64,000 bases of DNA from Paraspadella gotoi. Lineage: Eukaryota; Chaetognatha. The translations under genes and the position numbers were made by a program. Location of the stretch: positions 26,077,748-26,141,747 of the forward strand of contig CM119265.1 in assembly GCA_051294375.1 (NCBI GenBank). The letters are read 5' to 3'. The notes under the pieces are model-generated. The model saw nothing but the letters and a program-made list of their open reading frames with translations, was not told the origin of the DNA and searched no databases. The stretch's first letter is position 1. Each line of letters begins with the position of its first letter. Of this stretch, positions 34,517 through 45,593 are shown in pieces.

Positions 34517-34894
34517 GAGAGTAACAAATAAAGTAAAAGAAAAAGGCCTATGGACAATTGGCATACATGTTTGAAAGAATTATTATAAATTTTATAAACT
34601 TATTGTAAGCACAAGAGTTAATCTAAACAATACCAAATAAAATAAAAAGAAGATTTACACATAGAGAGAAATTATAAATAGATACGAAATAAAGATTTAA
34701 TCTAAAAGAAATCGGATTCTGTTGAATTGTAATGAATGAGATGAAGGCTTTCCTCAGTGCGCGCGGTTGTTTCATCCAATGGGATCTGAGAATTCTTAGT
34801 CGCAGCGTGGAGGGTAAGGTAAAAAAAGGAGGTAAGCTTAAAGTCAAAGGAAAGTAAAGAAGTGAAGGGAAACAACAATAAACTAAGATCGTGA

Positions 34895-35123
34895 AGAGAC
34901 GTAAATATTGTTATTGTTAGTGACAGAACCTTCATGTATAACAGTCCTGAGCTCGGATCAGGCTTAACACCGTGTTACAGGCGGGTTAAGCGCCCCTTCC
35001 CTTTTAACTGTTAGGCGACCAAACAGGCTAAAACCCGGACGTCTTTTGGGTTGGGCAGCGACTCTGACTGCCTCCGGCGCCAATGCCGCTGATGAACGGT
35101 TGGTGGATTTTAGTCCACCATAA
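34895..35123 (+). mobile_element. Dispersed repeat C, copy 3
   Basis: Contains CACCGTGTTACAGGCGGGTT, AAGCGCCCC, a GTTAGGCGACC core and GTGGATTTTAGTCCACC, the last forming a small hairpin. Orientation is as copy 1. Confidence 0.6.
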
Positions 35124-35310
35124 ATTGTTGGGTTGGTTTTAAGAATCTTTAAGACGATTGTCTGTCGTTTGATCTCGTGGAGTATTACGGTTACAAAAAA
35201 GTTCCATTAGAAAGCTAAAAGCGTTAGCGAAAAGGAATTCGTTATAAGAGAAAATTCGTCTAATTAATGAAATATTTTTGGTAACTCGTGATATGGCAAG
35301 TTGAGGCGGT

Positions 35311-35457
35311 AAAGCGGATCTCAAACAGTGAAAGCGACCCAAAAAGTTCACGGAAAAGATCATCCGTCAGCTGAGGTGAAATGCGGGACGTTCGAATCTC
35401 CCAGAGAGAAGAGAGCGAGACGAAAAAAAGATGGAAAGCGGGCACGCAAAGGTCACG

Positions 35458-35515
<58 letters not shown>

Positions 35516-36010
35516 AGGAAGAGAAGAGAGAGAAGAGAGAGAGGATGAGAGAGAGANNNNNNNNNNNNNNNNNNNNNNNNNGAGAGAGTGGATTTGACAG
35601 GACTTCGGTGAGATGAAAAGCGACGCGGCCAAGACCTTCATGAAGGAAAAGGAAGAAAAAAAATTTGGAAGGAAAAAGCAAAGAGCCGGATCATAAGGTT
35701 AGGCTCTTGACGCAGTAACTTTACAGTGCGGGTGTATATCGACTGAAGTCTTGGAGAGGATAAGAACAGGTTACATCCGGGTTTACGTCTCTTATTAAAG
35801 AAGAAATTCCGACTCAAGCCTTTATTGAGTTTTATTGGACCGCTGTATCTACATCCGGGTTTACGTCTTTTATTAAAAGACAAAATTCCGATAAAAATGA
35901 AAGAGTTTTTTGTAAAAACTAAGCATGGAAATACATCCGGAAATACACCACTAAATGTCACAGCAATTTACTCGCAAATTGTCAAATTGTCAACTTGATT
36001 TCATTTCTTT

Positions 36011-36050
<40 letters not shown>

Positions 36051-36440
36051 TTAATTTTATCGAAATCTGAGTTGCCCGTCGTTTCTCGGGTGAGTAACTC
36101 TAAGATCGAGAAGTGAAAACGGGTGAGATTGTGATAAGGAAAGGGATTTGTGACAAATTGATCTCGAAGATATTTATGAAAATGCGGAGAAATTGAGACA
36201 AAAAGTATAAAAATTCCTTCTAAGTATTAACCTGCACTTTGTAATTCCGTTTAAGTTGAATTTATGATATCTATTGTATGATGGAGCTAAATTAAGATAG
36301 AAATTTAGTAATACTGTTTGAGCTGCCTCGACTTTCAAGGTGGTTTCAAATGTAGTCTGTTTATTAAAAAAATGATTAAAACAGTTCATAATTAGGCCGA
36401 TAATTAACTAATAAAAAAGTCCTTTAAATATTGACAACGG
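35311..36440. repeat. Right-hand extension of unit 2, inverted with 20.4-21.66 kb
   Basis: Beyond the tandem unit, homology with the reverse complement of 20,400-21,660 continues. Landmarks include GGATCATAAGGTTAGGCTCTT, two TACATCCGGGTTTACGTC blocks about 0.1 kb apart, GAGTTGCCCGTCGTTTCTCG and ATGGAGCTAAATTAAGA. A GA tract with a 25-N gap (35,557-35,581) is inside. No gene is supported. Confidence 0.8.
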
Positions 36441-36542
36441 TTATAAACAAACGGTCTTAAAACCGTACGACGTCGGACTGATTCAAAAATAATCGGGATA
36501 TCCCGAGTTCACGTTTCTTCCTTGTCTTCATAATCGTCGTCG

Positions 36543-36582
<40 letters not shown>

Positions 36583-37277
36583 AAACTGGGCAAAGTAAGA
36601 CGCAGATATCAAATCCATGGCCGTCGGACGTCGAGCCCTTTTTCTTCCTCTACGGTCACGACCACGATCAGCCACGACCGTAAATACAAATACAGAAATA
36701 TTTGATAAATAATGCGATGATCTTGATGAAGCAATTCTGATTAGGAATGTGACCCGAGTTAGTAAATTTTGTAAAACAATTCCAGACAAGAAAAAAATAT
36801 TTTAATACTGAACATATTTTCGTTTTGCCTTTCAGATATTGATCCGTGTCGACTTTTTGCAACAAACCCAAATCTGCCGAAAGGAAAGTGATTTGCCTAA
36901 AAAGATTTACGTAAAGTGATTTGCATAAAGAGATTTGCAAACAGGAAAATCTCCCGCGCGAAGGAAGAAAAAAAATAATGAGAATGGGATTCGGAGATTT
37001 TTTCTGGTCTCGGAGAAAAGAGAGAGTGAGAGGGAAAGCGAGAGTGAGAGCGAGATAGTGACGGTGATGAAGACAATGTTGGCGAGAGTGTGAGACTGGA
37101 AATGACTGTGTGATCGAAAAATTAAGAAAAAAGAAAGAGAAAAATAGAGAGAGAAAAAAAAGAGTGGAAGAGTCTTAATATTTTTTTTTTATTAATACCA
37201 AAAACAGTATTGACAAAATCAAAAACAATATCAGTGTATAAAACTAGAAAACAGTAAGCAAGTAAAAACTAAACTAT
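36441..37277. other. Intergenic, no gene seen
   Basis: Has a (CT)n run at 36,546-36,580 and GA-rich sequence at 37,017-37,170. The CpG-bearing part near 36,600-36,680 is short. No protein family was recognised. Confidence 0.45.
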
Positions 37278-37577
37278 TAAAATTCAACAGAAACAAACAC
37301 TAACAGACACTAACGTTTAAAACTTTAAATGGACTCATAAATAAAATGTTATGAACTAATTCATAAGAAACTATCAAATATAACGTTCAAGAACGTTCTA
37401 AATTCATATTTTTAAACCAAAAAATATCAAGTATAAAAGGAAGCAACATTATTATTTTTAATTAAAAAATTCAACAAAAACAAAAGACACTACCGTTTAA
37501 ATGGACTCATGAATAAAATATTATGAACTAATTCATATGAAACTATAAAATACAACGTTCAAGAACGTTCAAAGAGT
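37278..37577. repeat. Tandem duplication (about 172-bp period) carrying heat-shock-element-like sites
   Basis: Two units share CAAACACTAAC/AAAGACACTACC, AAATGGACTCAT, AATAAAAT-TTATGAACTAATT and AACGTTCAAGAACGTTC. The last contains TTCnnGAAnnTTC, the three-box heat shock element arrangement, at 37,386-37,398 and 37,558-37,570. Both are intact despite divergence between the units. Function is not shown. Confidence 0.6.
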
Positions 37578-37596
37578 CTTAATAGAAAGCTTGCAG

Positions 37597-37668
37597 GGTA
37601 CTGCTTTTGTCCAAAGTCAAATGAATGGAAACTTTTTATATTGGTTGCACCAATTTCATAAAACGAAA
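37597..37668. repeat. Dispersed repeat end shared with 57,083-57,158
   Basis: GTCCAAAGTCA, AAATGAATG, then ATTGGTTG-ACCAATTTCATAA occur in the same order at both sites. At 57 kb the sequence overlaps the right end of fold-back element 2, so this may be a remnant of the same family. Confidence 0.55.
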
Positions 37669-37739
37669 AAAAAGAAAAAAGTAAATAAATGAAAAAAAGG
37701 CAAGTAAAAGAGAAGTAAAAACTTCGTGAAAAGAAAAAA

Positions 37740-38400
37740 AAAGAAAGAAAAGTAATAAATGGAGGAAATCGAGTCACGAGTTTTTTTTCGTCACCCGATT
37801 TTTACAGAATCGACGTCACCTTTGAGATCCGGCGCAACTTTCCCGATGGGTTCTTTCCTTTTTTTCTCCCCTTTTCCTTATTTCTTTTACCTTCAAACCT
37901 TCCTTTTAATCTTAACTCTCTTATTTTTGGTACTATATATTGTTGTCGTTTGCTCAGACTTAGTCTATGTTTGTTTGTTGATGATGATTGTACTGAATCA
38001 ACCTTGTTGTATACGAATAAAATCGCATATATATATTTTTCCTTTCCTCCCTTTTGATTTTTTTCTTATTTTCTCATACCTTCTAATATTTTCTTTAATT
38101 TTTACTTCCCCTCTACGATTTATATTCCTCCTTTCCTTCCCCATTTTTTTATTTTATTATTCATTTTATTTTATTTATTTTTATACTATTTGTCGCCTCT
38201 TTAACTTAAATATTTAATTTCTCACATTTCCCCTTTGTTTTTTCCTCTTTCTCCATTTCCTTCTATATTTGTTTTTTCTCCATTTCCTTTCCTCCTAATT
38301 CACTATTTTCTTTCCTCCGTTTATTATTCATTTAATCTCCTTTCCTCCACTTTTTTCCTCCTTCCATCTACCCCACCCCCAATTCCTCCCATTTTCCTCT
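37740..38400. other. T/C-rich intergenic sequence, no gene seen
   Basis: Pyrimidine-rich sequence with no recognised element. The Phe/Leu/Ile-rich frames at 37,759-38,217 and 38,235-38,441 follow from base composition. Confidence 0.5.
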
Positions 38401-38659
38401 CCGGAAATCTTATCCATAGAGTCACACCCATACAAGGTTAAAAGGACTCTCGAGTCTCGAATGGGAAACCACGTGGACGGAGAGAGTCGACGAATGGAGG
38501 GTGAATGAGTGGGAAGGGGTGGTGAATGAACGAGGGGGGATGGGGTGGTGAATGGGGGATTGAATGTGGCAGGAGAGAGAGAGATTGAGTAGTGAATGAA
38601 AGTATGAGTCGCTGGGAAGTATGTATGTATGTATCATCGAAGATGGAATCAGAACCAGA

Positions 38660-38923
38660 AACAGAATCGGATCCGCGACTCGGATGAAATCAACCAAGGA
38701 CTCGCCGATTGGATGAATCACCATCGGAACGGGCCAATGAGAAGACGGGCTTTATGCCATCGGGAAAATGAACTCGTGTCGATGATCCGATCCTGTAGAA
38801 ATACTGACCATTTTTGTATTGATTCCATCTGTCTCAAATTCTCACACCGTCTTGCTTATCTTCTATCTGAGAATAAAATCCACTTTGGTTTCATGTTGAA
38901 ATCTCTGTCTACTTACTTAAATG
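38660..38923 (+). mobile_element. LTR-like unit 1 (tRNA-Leu family)
   Basis: Related to 43,188-43,460 and 52,088-52,369 by layout: GATTGG/CCAAT boxes (CCAAT at 38,734-38,738), then a promoter interval, then AATAAA (38,872-38,877) and a tail ending CTTAAATG. The TATA box present in the other two is replaced here by GGCTTTATGCC. The antisense tRNA-Leu sequence follows at once. Canonical TG...CA ends are not evident. No gag-pol sequence follows, so this is a solo or deletion derivative. Confidence 0.6.
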
Positions 38924-38970
38924 TGGTGGCAGCGGTGGGATTCGAACCCACGCCTCCGCAGAGACTGGTG
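38924..38970 (-). other. Antisense tRNA-Leu 3' half, 47 nt (extended primer binding site)
   Basis: Begins TGGTGGCAGC, the complement of a 3' CCA tail plus acceptor stem, and continues through GATTCGAACCC (T arm), CGCCTCCGCAGAGA (long variable arm of tRNA-Leu) to CTGGTG (anticodon stem, position 38). Retroelement primer sites normally cover about 18 nt. A 21-bp copy of the preceding tail (AAATCTCTGTCTACTTAAAT) follows immediately at 38,971-38,991. Confidence 0.75.
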
Positions 38971-39221
38971 AAATCTCTGTCTACTTAAATGGTATGTTAA
39001 ATCATAGAAAAATGAATAAGGAAGTGAATGCGGGGAAAGAACTGGCATGTATCGTATTCATTGACTGAATAGAAAGTATTCATCATTCGGTGACGAATGA
39101 GAGACTCGTGAATGAGGCTTCGAATGTGACACATTCTCGTGTGACGTCATCAATTATGAATTAAGGATTCATAATTTTTGCAGAAACGCCGACCGTTTAC
39201 GTTTCTCGCGAGGACTAAAAG

Positions 39222-39420
39222 GAGGACGATGACAACAACGACGACGATAACGACGACAACAACGACGACAACAACGACAACAACAACGACGACAACGACG
39301 AGCTCTCACCTCGACAACTTCCGTTTCGGAAGAAGAAGGAAAATGAAGACGAAGAGGTTTTCGTCTTTGCCGTCGTCGTCGTCGTCGTCGTCATCATCTT
39401 CGTCGAGGTCGTCAACTCTG
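39222..39420. repeat. AAC/GAC and TCG trinucleotide tracts
   Basis: Imperfect GACAACAACGAC repeats (39,222-39,300) and TCG repeats (39,368-39,412) are separated by GC-richer sequence. One plus-strand frame gives Asp/Asn-rich sequence then a Val run, another gives a Thr run and a Ser run. Similar trinucleotide tracts elsewhere are clearly non-coding. Confidence 0.8.
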
Positions 39421-40149
39421 ACGCGGAAGACGTCGTTGTCGACGCAGATGACGCTGCCGACGCAGATGTCGCTGCCGACTCTGATCCGATGTCGGCTCCG
39501 GACGTTCTGTTGTTAGATTTAAATAGAGAGAGAGTCGACGAAGGTTTTTTCTCTTTCTCTTCTCCACGACGAGATTAAATATTTTTTTTTAAATAAAGGA
39601 AAATAATTCGTTTATGTTTAATTGCTGTGGTCGGCATTTAATTGTTAATCAATAATAAATGATAAAAAAAGAATTAATAAAAAAACTCTCGTTTTTCGTT
39701 CGTTAGATTATTTCATTTCTCTTTTGTTTGTTTTTCTTTCTCATTTTTTTTGTTTGTTTTTCCGCCATTTTGAATCCTGGCCTCGTTTCCGTCGACGACT
39801 TCGTGCATAATTCAGTTTCGCGAAGATGAGAGAGAGAAAAATATAATCAACGGGGGAATAAAGTTTGTTTGGGTCCGGAATTCCTTCGTTCCTTTGTTTG
39901 AGGTTTATCGCGTCTGTCTGTCCGTATGTGTGTCGAACTTGTCATATTAATTATTAACTCTTAACTCTCGTTCTTTACTAAATTTTCTTCATTTCATTTT
40001 AGACACTTCTTTTCTTTTGTTCTTCGTTTCTTTAACCTCCAAAAATAACTTCGCTATTTATATCCATTATTCTGCTTTCATTTTCATTTTTCTCTCCTTT
40101 CTCGTTTTCGCCTTTTCTTCCTTTTTCTTTTTTCCCTCCCTTTCTTTTC

Positions 40150-40412
40150 TTGCCTCCTTTTTTTCTTTCTTTCTTTCTTTCCTTCTTCCTTCCTTCCTTC
40201 CTCTTCTTCCTTCCTTCCTCCTTCCTTCCTTCCTTCCTCTTCCTCCTTCCTTTCCTTCCTCCCCCATTCCTTCCCTTCCTTCCTTCCTTCCTTCCTTCCT
40301 TCCTTCCTTCATTTACGTTCTGCGCCTTCTTTTCTTTATTTCTTTTCTTTCCTCCCTTATTCTTTTCCGCTTTCCATTCTCTCAACATTAATATTTTTTT
40401 TAAAAAAAAAAT

Positions 40413-40453
<41 letters not shown>

Positions 40454-40454
40454 T

Positions 40455-40505
<51 letters not shown>
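40150..40505. repeat. (TTCC)n and (CT)n microsatellites
   Basis: TTCC-based repeats at 40,150-40,310 and CT repeats at 40,418-40,503. Frames across them on both strands are repeat translations. Confidence 0.9.
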
Positions 40506-40507
<2 letters not shown>

Positions 40508-40674
40508 AACCTTACTTATTTTGTTGATTGTTATGTTTCAGTTTTCTCTGTTAATGTTTGCTGCTTTACCATCTGACGATGTTTAAAAAAAAAACGCTCT
40601 TTGCTTTCCCTTCCTCTGCATTCCGCCCGTTCTGTCTCGGCGTTGTTGTTTTTGTTTTTCCAACATTTCAATTT

Positions 40675-40917
40675 TCTTCCCCCTCGTTGCCGTAAACAAC
40701 CGCGCGGCGCGTCATCGGCGCTGTCGATTGCAAAGCCTGCCCCCTCTCTTTTCAGCTTACCTTTGTTTTGATCGGCCTCGTCGGGGCGGGAAAATCGTCG
40801 AAGATGTAAACTCCGATCGCGGCCAAAGTGGAATTTTCGAGCTTTGAATTCGTCGGTGGTAGAAATCGAGGTGGGATTCCACCATCGTCTGACCTGGGAG
40901 TGGGATGGCGGACGGAG
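40675..40917 (+). CDS. Candidate promoter and first exon starting MADG
   Basis: A CpG-rich stretch (AACCGCGCGGCGCGTCATCGG, then GTCGGGGCGGG and CGATCGCGGCC) leads to ATGGCGGACGGAG at 40,905-40,917. The donor consensus GTAAGG follows directly. The predicted coding part is only four complete codons plus one base (M-A-D-G), typical of short first coding exons. The rest would be 5' untranslated. No downstream exon was identified, and the start could be chance. This is among the better gene-start candidates in the window. Confidence 0.28.
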
Positions 40918-41049
40918 GTAAGGGTGGGTAGGGTAGGGTTTGGGAGGACAAAGGGAGGAAAGAAAAGGATTAGATTTTGAGGACGAGAAAAATATGGGGA
41001 GGAAAAGGAATTATGATGAACGCGTCATAGTACTTGGGAGGCGAGATGA

Positions 41050-41068
41050 GAGAGAGAGAGAGAGAGAG

Positions 41069-41103
<35 letters not shown>
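41050..41103. repeat. (GA)n microsatellite
   Basis: Two GA blocks split by GAC. Confidence 0.95.
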
Positions 41104-41107
<4 letters not shown>

Positions 41108-43187
41108 GGATAGGATTTAATTAATATGTAGCGACGTAAGCTCTGACGAACAAAGCCCGAGGTTTTTTTAATATATTGCTATACGGCCAGAAGGTAGCAG
41201 ATGATGGGCAATATTGTTAATTATTAAGTTTCAAAAAAATCCGACCTACTAAATATAGAAAATCATTAATTCAAAATCTTCGGAAAATTCACCCCTTTCT
41301 TTGAGAAGATTTTCGCCATTAGAACAGATTTTCCCGAATTGACTCCCGGTTGAAAACTTCTTAGAATTCCAATCAGTTTTAGCATCCTTCTTTTACTTTT
41401 ACTTTAAATAAATAAATTCACCAAAATGGACTAATTCACTTTACCATGATCGTATCATATCAAAATAACCTAATAAAATGTAAAGAAAAATTTTTGAGGA
41501 GCCCTCTCAGACACTCTGCCAAAGGCATTCCAAAAATTGACCTATTTGTGAACAGGAACAGTTCACGTTTATATCGTTTTCAAGGAAAAAACAATTCCCT
41601 GTTCATTTCTATATTAACAATCAGACGATGGAAAATTTTTTCCGTGCCAGAACGCAGTCGTAATTTGTTCTGGATTGTTTGATATCAAGATGTTGATGAT
41701 TTGGACAGAAGAAAAAACAACTGCGTGAGCCCTTTCAGATGCAAAACAGGTATCGGAATCCAAGATGTTTCTTACATTCGATCATTTTACCATCAATTTT
41801 TTACCAGCGAGCGTTTTATATTGTTTGGTATTCAGATTTTGAACGAAAATCTCCCATTGAAAAAGTCTTCCTACGATCTCTAAGAACGACGTTAGATCCT
41901 ATAATATGAGAAGAGATCGCGGACTTTGCCCCTTTATGAATCTTTAATTCCATTTGATTCATGTTTGAAAATCGCGATGGAACGAGGTTAATGCCACTTG
42001 ACGGATGGAATCGGCTTCCGACCGATTTCACCAGATGGCGAACGATGTGAAAAAAAAAAGGTGAAAAGCGGATTTATGTGAGACGCTGTCGAGCGTCGTC
42101 AAAATACATCGAGGAAAATGACAGAAGGGGAAATTCTAATGGAGAAGAGGGCAAGATTGACAAAATAGTTTTAAATGGAATAATCATTTTTAAAATAATG
42201 ACAAGAAGTTGACCTATAAGACAGAAAAATGAGAAATATTGCGTTGGGTTAATATTGCAAGGGTTACAATATGCAAATCGTCGTTTTTAATATAAATTCG
42301 CTCAGAAATGAAAAAAAAATTAAAAGAAAAATGAAAAAAAAGACAAAAAATTAAGCAAATCAGATTTTTTTTTCTGCTTCGACCGGAAATCGTTTGTCTT
42401 TGTTAAAGGAGAAAAACGTTTCGCGTCGAGAATAAAAAAAACAAACAAAAAAAAAACAAAAACAAAAAAACAACAAAACAAAACAAAAAAAACCCAAAAA
42501 AAACAAAAGAAGGAAAAGCAGAAAAAAAGGCACAAAATTAAAAATAATGGAAATCGCCGAATTAAAACTGACATCAACGTCGGGTAGAGAAGAAATTAGT
42601 TTCAATCGTTAATGAATTAGTCAAAAATGTCCCTACTTTTACCCTTACCCTGGAACGATGATTTGGAAAGCGTTTTTAATGTTCACAAACACAGTTTGTA
42701 TTATTATATTAATACAATGATAATTAATTTGAAAACGCATCAAATGAGTTATAATTAATTACAATCAAGATCAAACAGATACCTTCTCCCCTTTTTTCAC
42801 TTTCCTCTTTTTCAACTAAATCTTCTGATGCTACGGACAGGAAACTCATTTTCTCATTGAATCTGTGGATTCGATCATCGAGATATCTCATCCCTGAATA
42901 CTTCATCACAATCATTGGTCAGCTCCAATAGTTATTTTTACCTTTTACAAACTTTGATTAAAGACTTTGTTTCCCGAAACAAATGATCAATCTGTTTCAG
43001 TTCCATTCATTAACAATCAGCTGATTTAACTGGTTGTGTTTTTACCTAGCTTAAAATCTGATTTACAGAGATAACTAATAATTAACAACCTACCTTGAAT
43101 CTCACCGGTTAAAAAACAAACATTATTTAACTTGAGATTTTCTTTATATCATCGCAAGAGATCAATCTCACCAAAATCCAAAACGTA
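41104..43187. other. Intergenic, no gene supported
   Basis: Mostly unique AT-rich sequence. Open frames at 41,446-41,682 and 41,701-41,883 have normal composition, but no start context, splice sites, motif or homologous copy supports them. A-rich and CA-rich homopolymer sequence occurs at 42,430-42,520. Confidence 0.45.
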
Positions 43188-43460
43188 TCGGAGGATCGGG
43201 CGATCGCCGCCAGAATGGAATCATTGAACGCTGATTGGCTGAGACGGAACCGGAACCGACCAATCAGCTTGCTGGAACGATGGAATTGTCAAAATCACTC
43301 TTGGGTCTGATCCTGTCTTTTGTTATAAATAGCTTTAGTTCTCTCTTAGTTTCAGTAGCATTGATTCAGACTCCTGCGTGCGTCTCACCGTCACCTTTAT
43401 TTACTCAGAATAAAATCGATATGATTTCAACCTGAAAATCCATGAGTTTTTCCTTAAATG
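43188..43460 (+). mobile_element. LTR-like unit 2 (tRNA-Leu family)
   Basis: Closely matches 52,088-52,369. Shared sequence runs from CGGGCGATC through CTGATTGGCTGAGA, CCGACCAATCAGCTTGC (CCAAT at 43,260-43,264), TTATAAATAG (43,323-43,332), AGTTTCAGTAGCATTGA, CTCCTGCGTG, AATAAA (43,409-43,414) and CATGAGTTTTTCCTTAAATG. Promoter, then poly(A) signal, then tRNA-complementary sequence is the order of an LTR followed by a primer binding site. No internal coding region follows. Confidence 0.7.
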
Positions 43461-43494
43461 TGGTGGCAGCCGTGTGATTACAACCAACGCCTCC
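43461..43494 (-). other. Antisense tRNA-Leu segment, decayed (34 nt)
   Basis: TGGTGGCAGCCGTG is intact, the T arm has drifted (GATTACAACCA) and homology stops at ACGCCTCC. It is the most eroded of the three copies. Confidence 0.65.
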
Positions 43495-43896
43495 ACCAAC
43501 TTTCTTTTTTTTTTCTAAAATATAAAATTTTCCTCGCTCGCCGCTTTAAAACTATTTGAATCACGATAATATTTATAAAACCGATTTTAATAATTATTTT
43601 AAAAAAAGAGAGAAATATTTCGACGGTGACACGAAAAAAGAAGAAAAGTTACTTTTTAAAATCCTTTTTACGAGGAACGTAAATTTTTTCTTTAAAAAAA
43701 AGTGGCAGTTTTCACTCAAAAATTATTTTTTTCATTTATAAATTTTATGTATGAATTTTTTTGAAAAGCGTTATTTAGCTTAATCAAGTGACTTTGTCAT
43801 AAAAAAGTTATGTTTTGACGGATGAGGCAAAAATCACTTTGTGTGGAGAGGAAATTATCCGTGACGTGACTCACATCACAAAAGCCTCTCACCTCT

Positions 43897-44374
<478 letters not shown>

Positions 44375-44379
44375 ATCTT

Positions 44380-44980
44380 TGGTTTCAATCTACTTTGGAA
44401 TGACCTTTCTTCAAGGTCACCGACTCACCTGAGTTATTTATAAATTGGACCTCTAGCAAAAAATCATCTTAAATTGAAAAAAGAAACTAACGAATGAAAA
44501 ACACGGCGAATACTTAATGTTATAAAATTTTCTTTAGCAGCTTTATTCAATTTGCCCCGCAAATTCGAGTTTTTAATAATTTAGCTTAATTGCTTTAAAA
44601 AAAAACAAATTTAATATTTTCTCTCGAATTTTACATAAAAGGTTGTGTTTCGGAGACTTAAAATTAATTTTCTAAAATAACAGAAATGAAATAATAGAAC
44701 AAATTCATTAATAAAAAAAAATCTATAAAAATAAAATTTATGAGATGTTCACTCTGCTTAAAATGCTTTTTTTGGCTTATTTTTTCGGTGCTTTTATGCT
44801 TTTTTTGACGGATTTATTCGAATTTCTTTGACTCTTGATTTCATTTTCCTTTCAGTTTTTTTTTCTGGATTTGTATTCCTCTCTTTTCTTAGGGGTCAAT
44901 AAATGGAGTTCATATTCGTATTGTATTTCGTGTCTACAGAATAGGAACTACGGGTCAATTCAGTTATAGAAAGAAGAATA
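44380..44980. other. AT-rich intergenic sequence, no gene seen
   Basis: No simple repeat, open frame or RNA-like structure was recognised. Confidence 0.5.
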
Positions 44981-44981
44981 T

Positions 44982-44983
<2 letters not shown>

Positions 44984-45032
<49 letters not shown>

Positions 45033-45190
45033 TGAGTGAGTGAGATTCGTTTATTGGAAAATAGACTGAATAAAACGATGAGGGTCAAAAGGACAAGAAT
45101 CTCCAGAATAGATTCCGTTTGCGAAGGAGAAACGACGACGAAAGACATGAAGGACAACAACAACGACAACGACAACGACAACAAGGGGAA
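44984..45190. repeat. GA microsatellite, then GAC/AAC tract
   Basis: A GA run at 44,984-45,028 is followed by GTGAGTGAGTGAG and, at 45,150-45,183, imperfect ACAACGACAACG repeats. Confidence 0.85.
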
Positions 45191-45593
45191 CAGGGACCAA
45201 ATTCATCACAAGCAATCAGCAATAAAAATGTAAAACTAATCAAGGATATTCCACCAATTAAATTTCCTACATTTGACAAAGAAGAGCACCGTCAAAAACG
45301 ATAACAAGAAAGACATTCAAATTGCAAAGGAAGATAAAAATTTTATTTTATATCAAGAATGATACACTAGCAAAATAAACCAAACAAATAAAAATAGAAT
45401 TAAGGGTTACGTGAAGAAAAACGAGATAAAGAACTACATTTACATTTACAAAATCACAAGAATACAGAAGTTCACGTAGTTTTAAAAGAAGTTAGTAAAA
45501 GAAGCTCCAATATAAGGGCAATACATTATTATCGCTCATTTTGACTTAAAACAGAAATCTCTCCGGGATCAGCAGTTAATACCGCCCAAGAAA

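Larger units (their letters stand above)
31173..35310. repeat. About 4-kb unit, tandem copy 2 (ungapped)
   Basis: Repeats copy 1 in the same orientation without any N. It differs by numerous one-base insertions and deletions, often in homopolymers. In place of copy-1 gaps it has GA/CT repeats (32,460-32,693; 33,986-34,083; 34,233-34,480), a CCTAA-type array (33,109-33,631) and element C (34,927-35,217). No coding sequence was found. It is either a true tandem duplication, a second haplotype, or long-read gap filling placed beside the gapped version. Confidence 0.85.

Noticed and set aside
38924-38970. A genuine tRNA-Leu gene on the minus strand
   Set aside because: Only the 3' half is present, CCA is encoded, and the 5' half is replaced by non-tRNA sequence. 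It fits an extended primer binding site or tRNA-derived insertion.
39222-39560. Acidic protein with a Val-rich membrane segment in the GAC/TCG tract
   Set aside because: Frame lacks a start codon and clear acceptor; identical trinucleotide tracts elsewhere are plainly non-coding.
41446-41883. Two successive short frames of normal composition
   Set aside because: No splice sites, motif, start context or second copy to support them.
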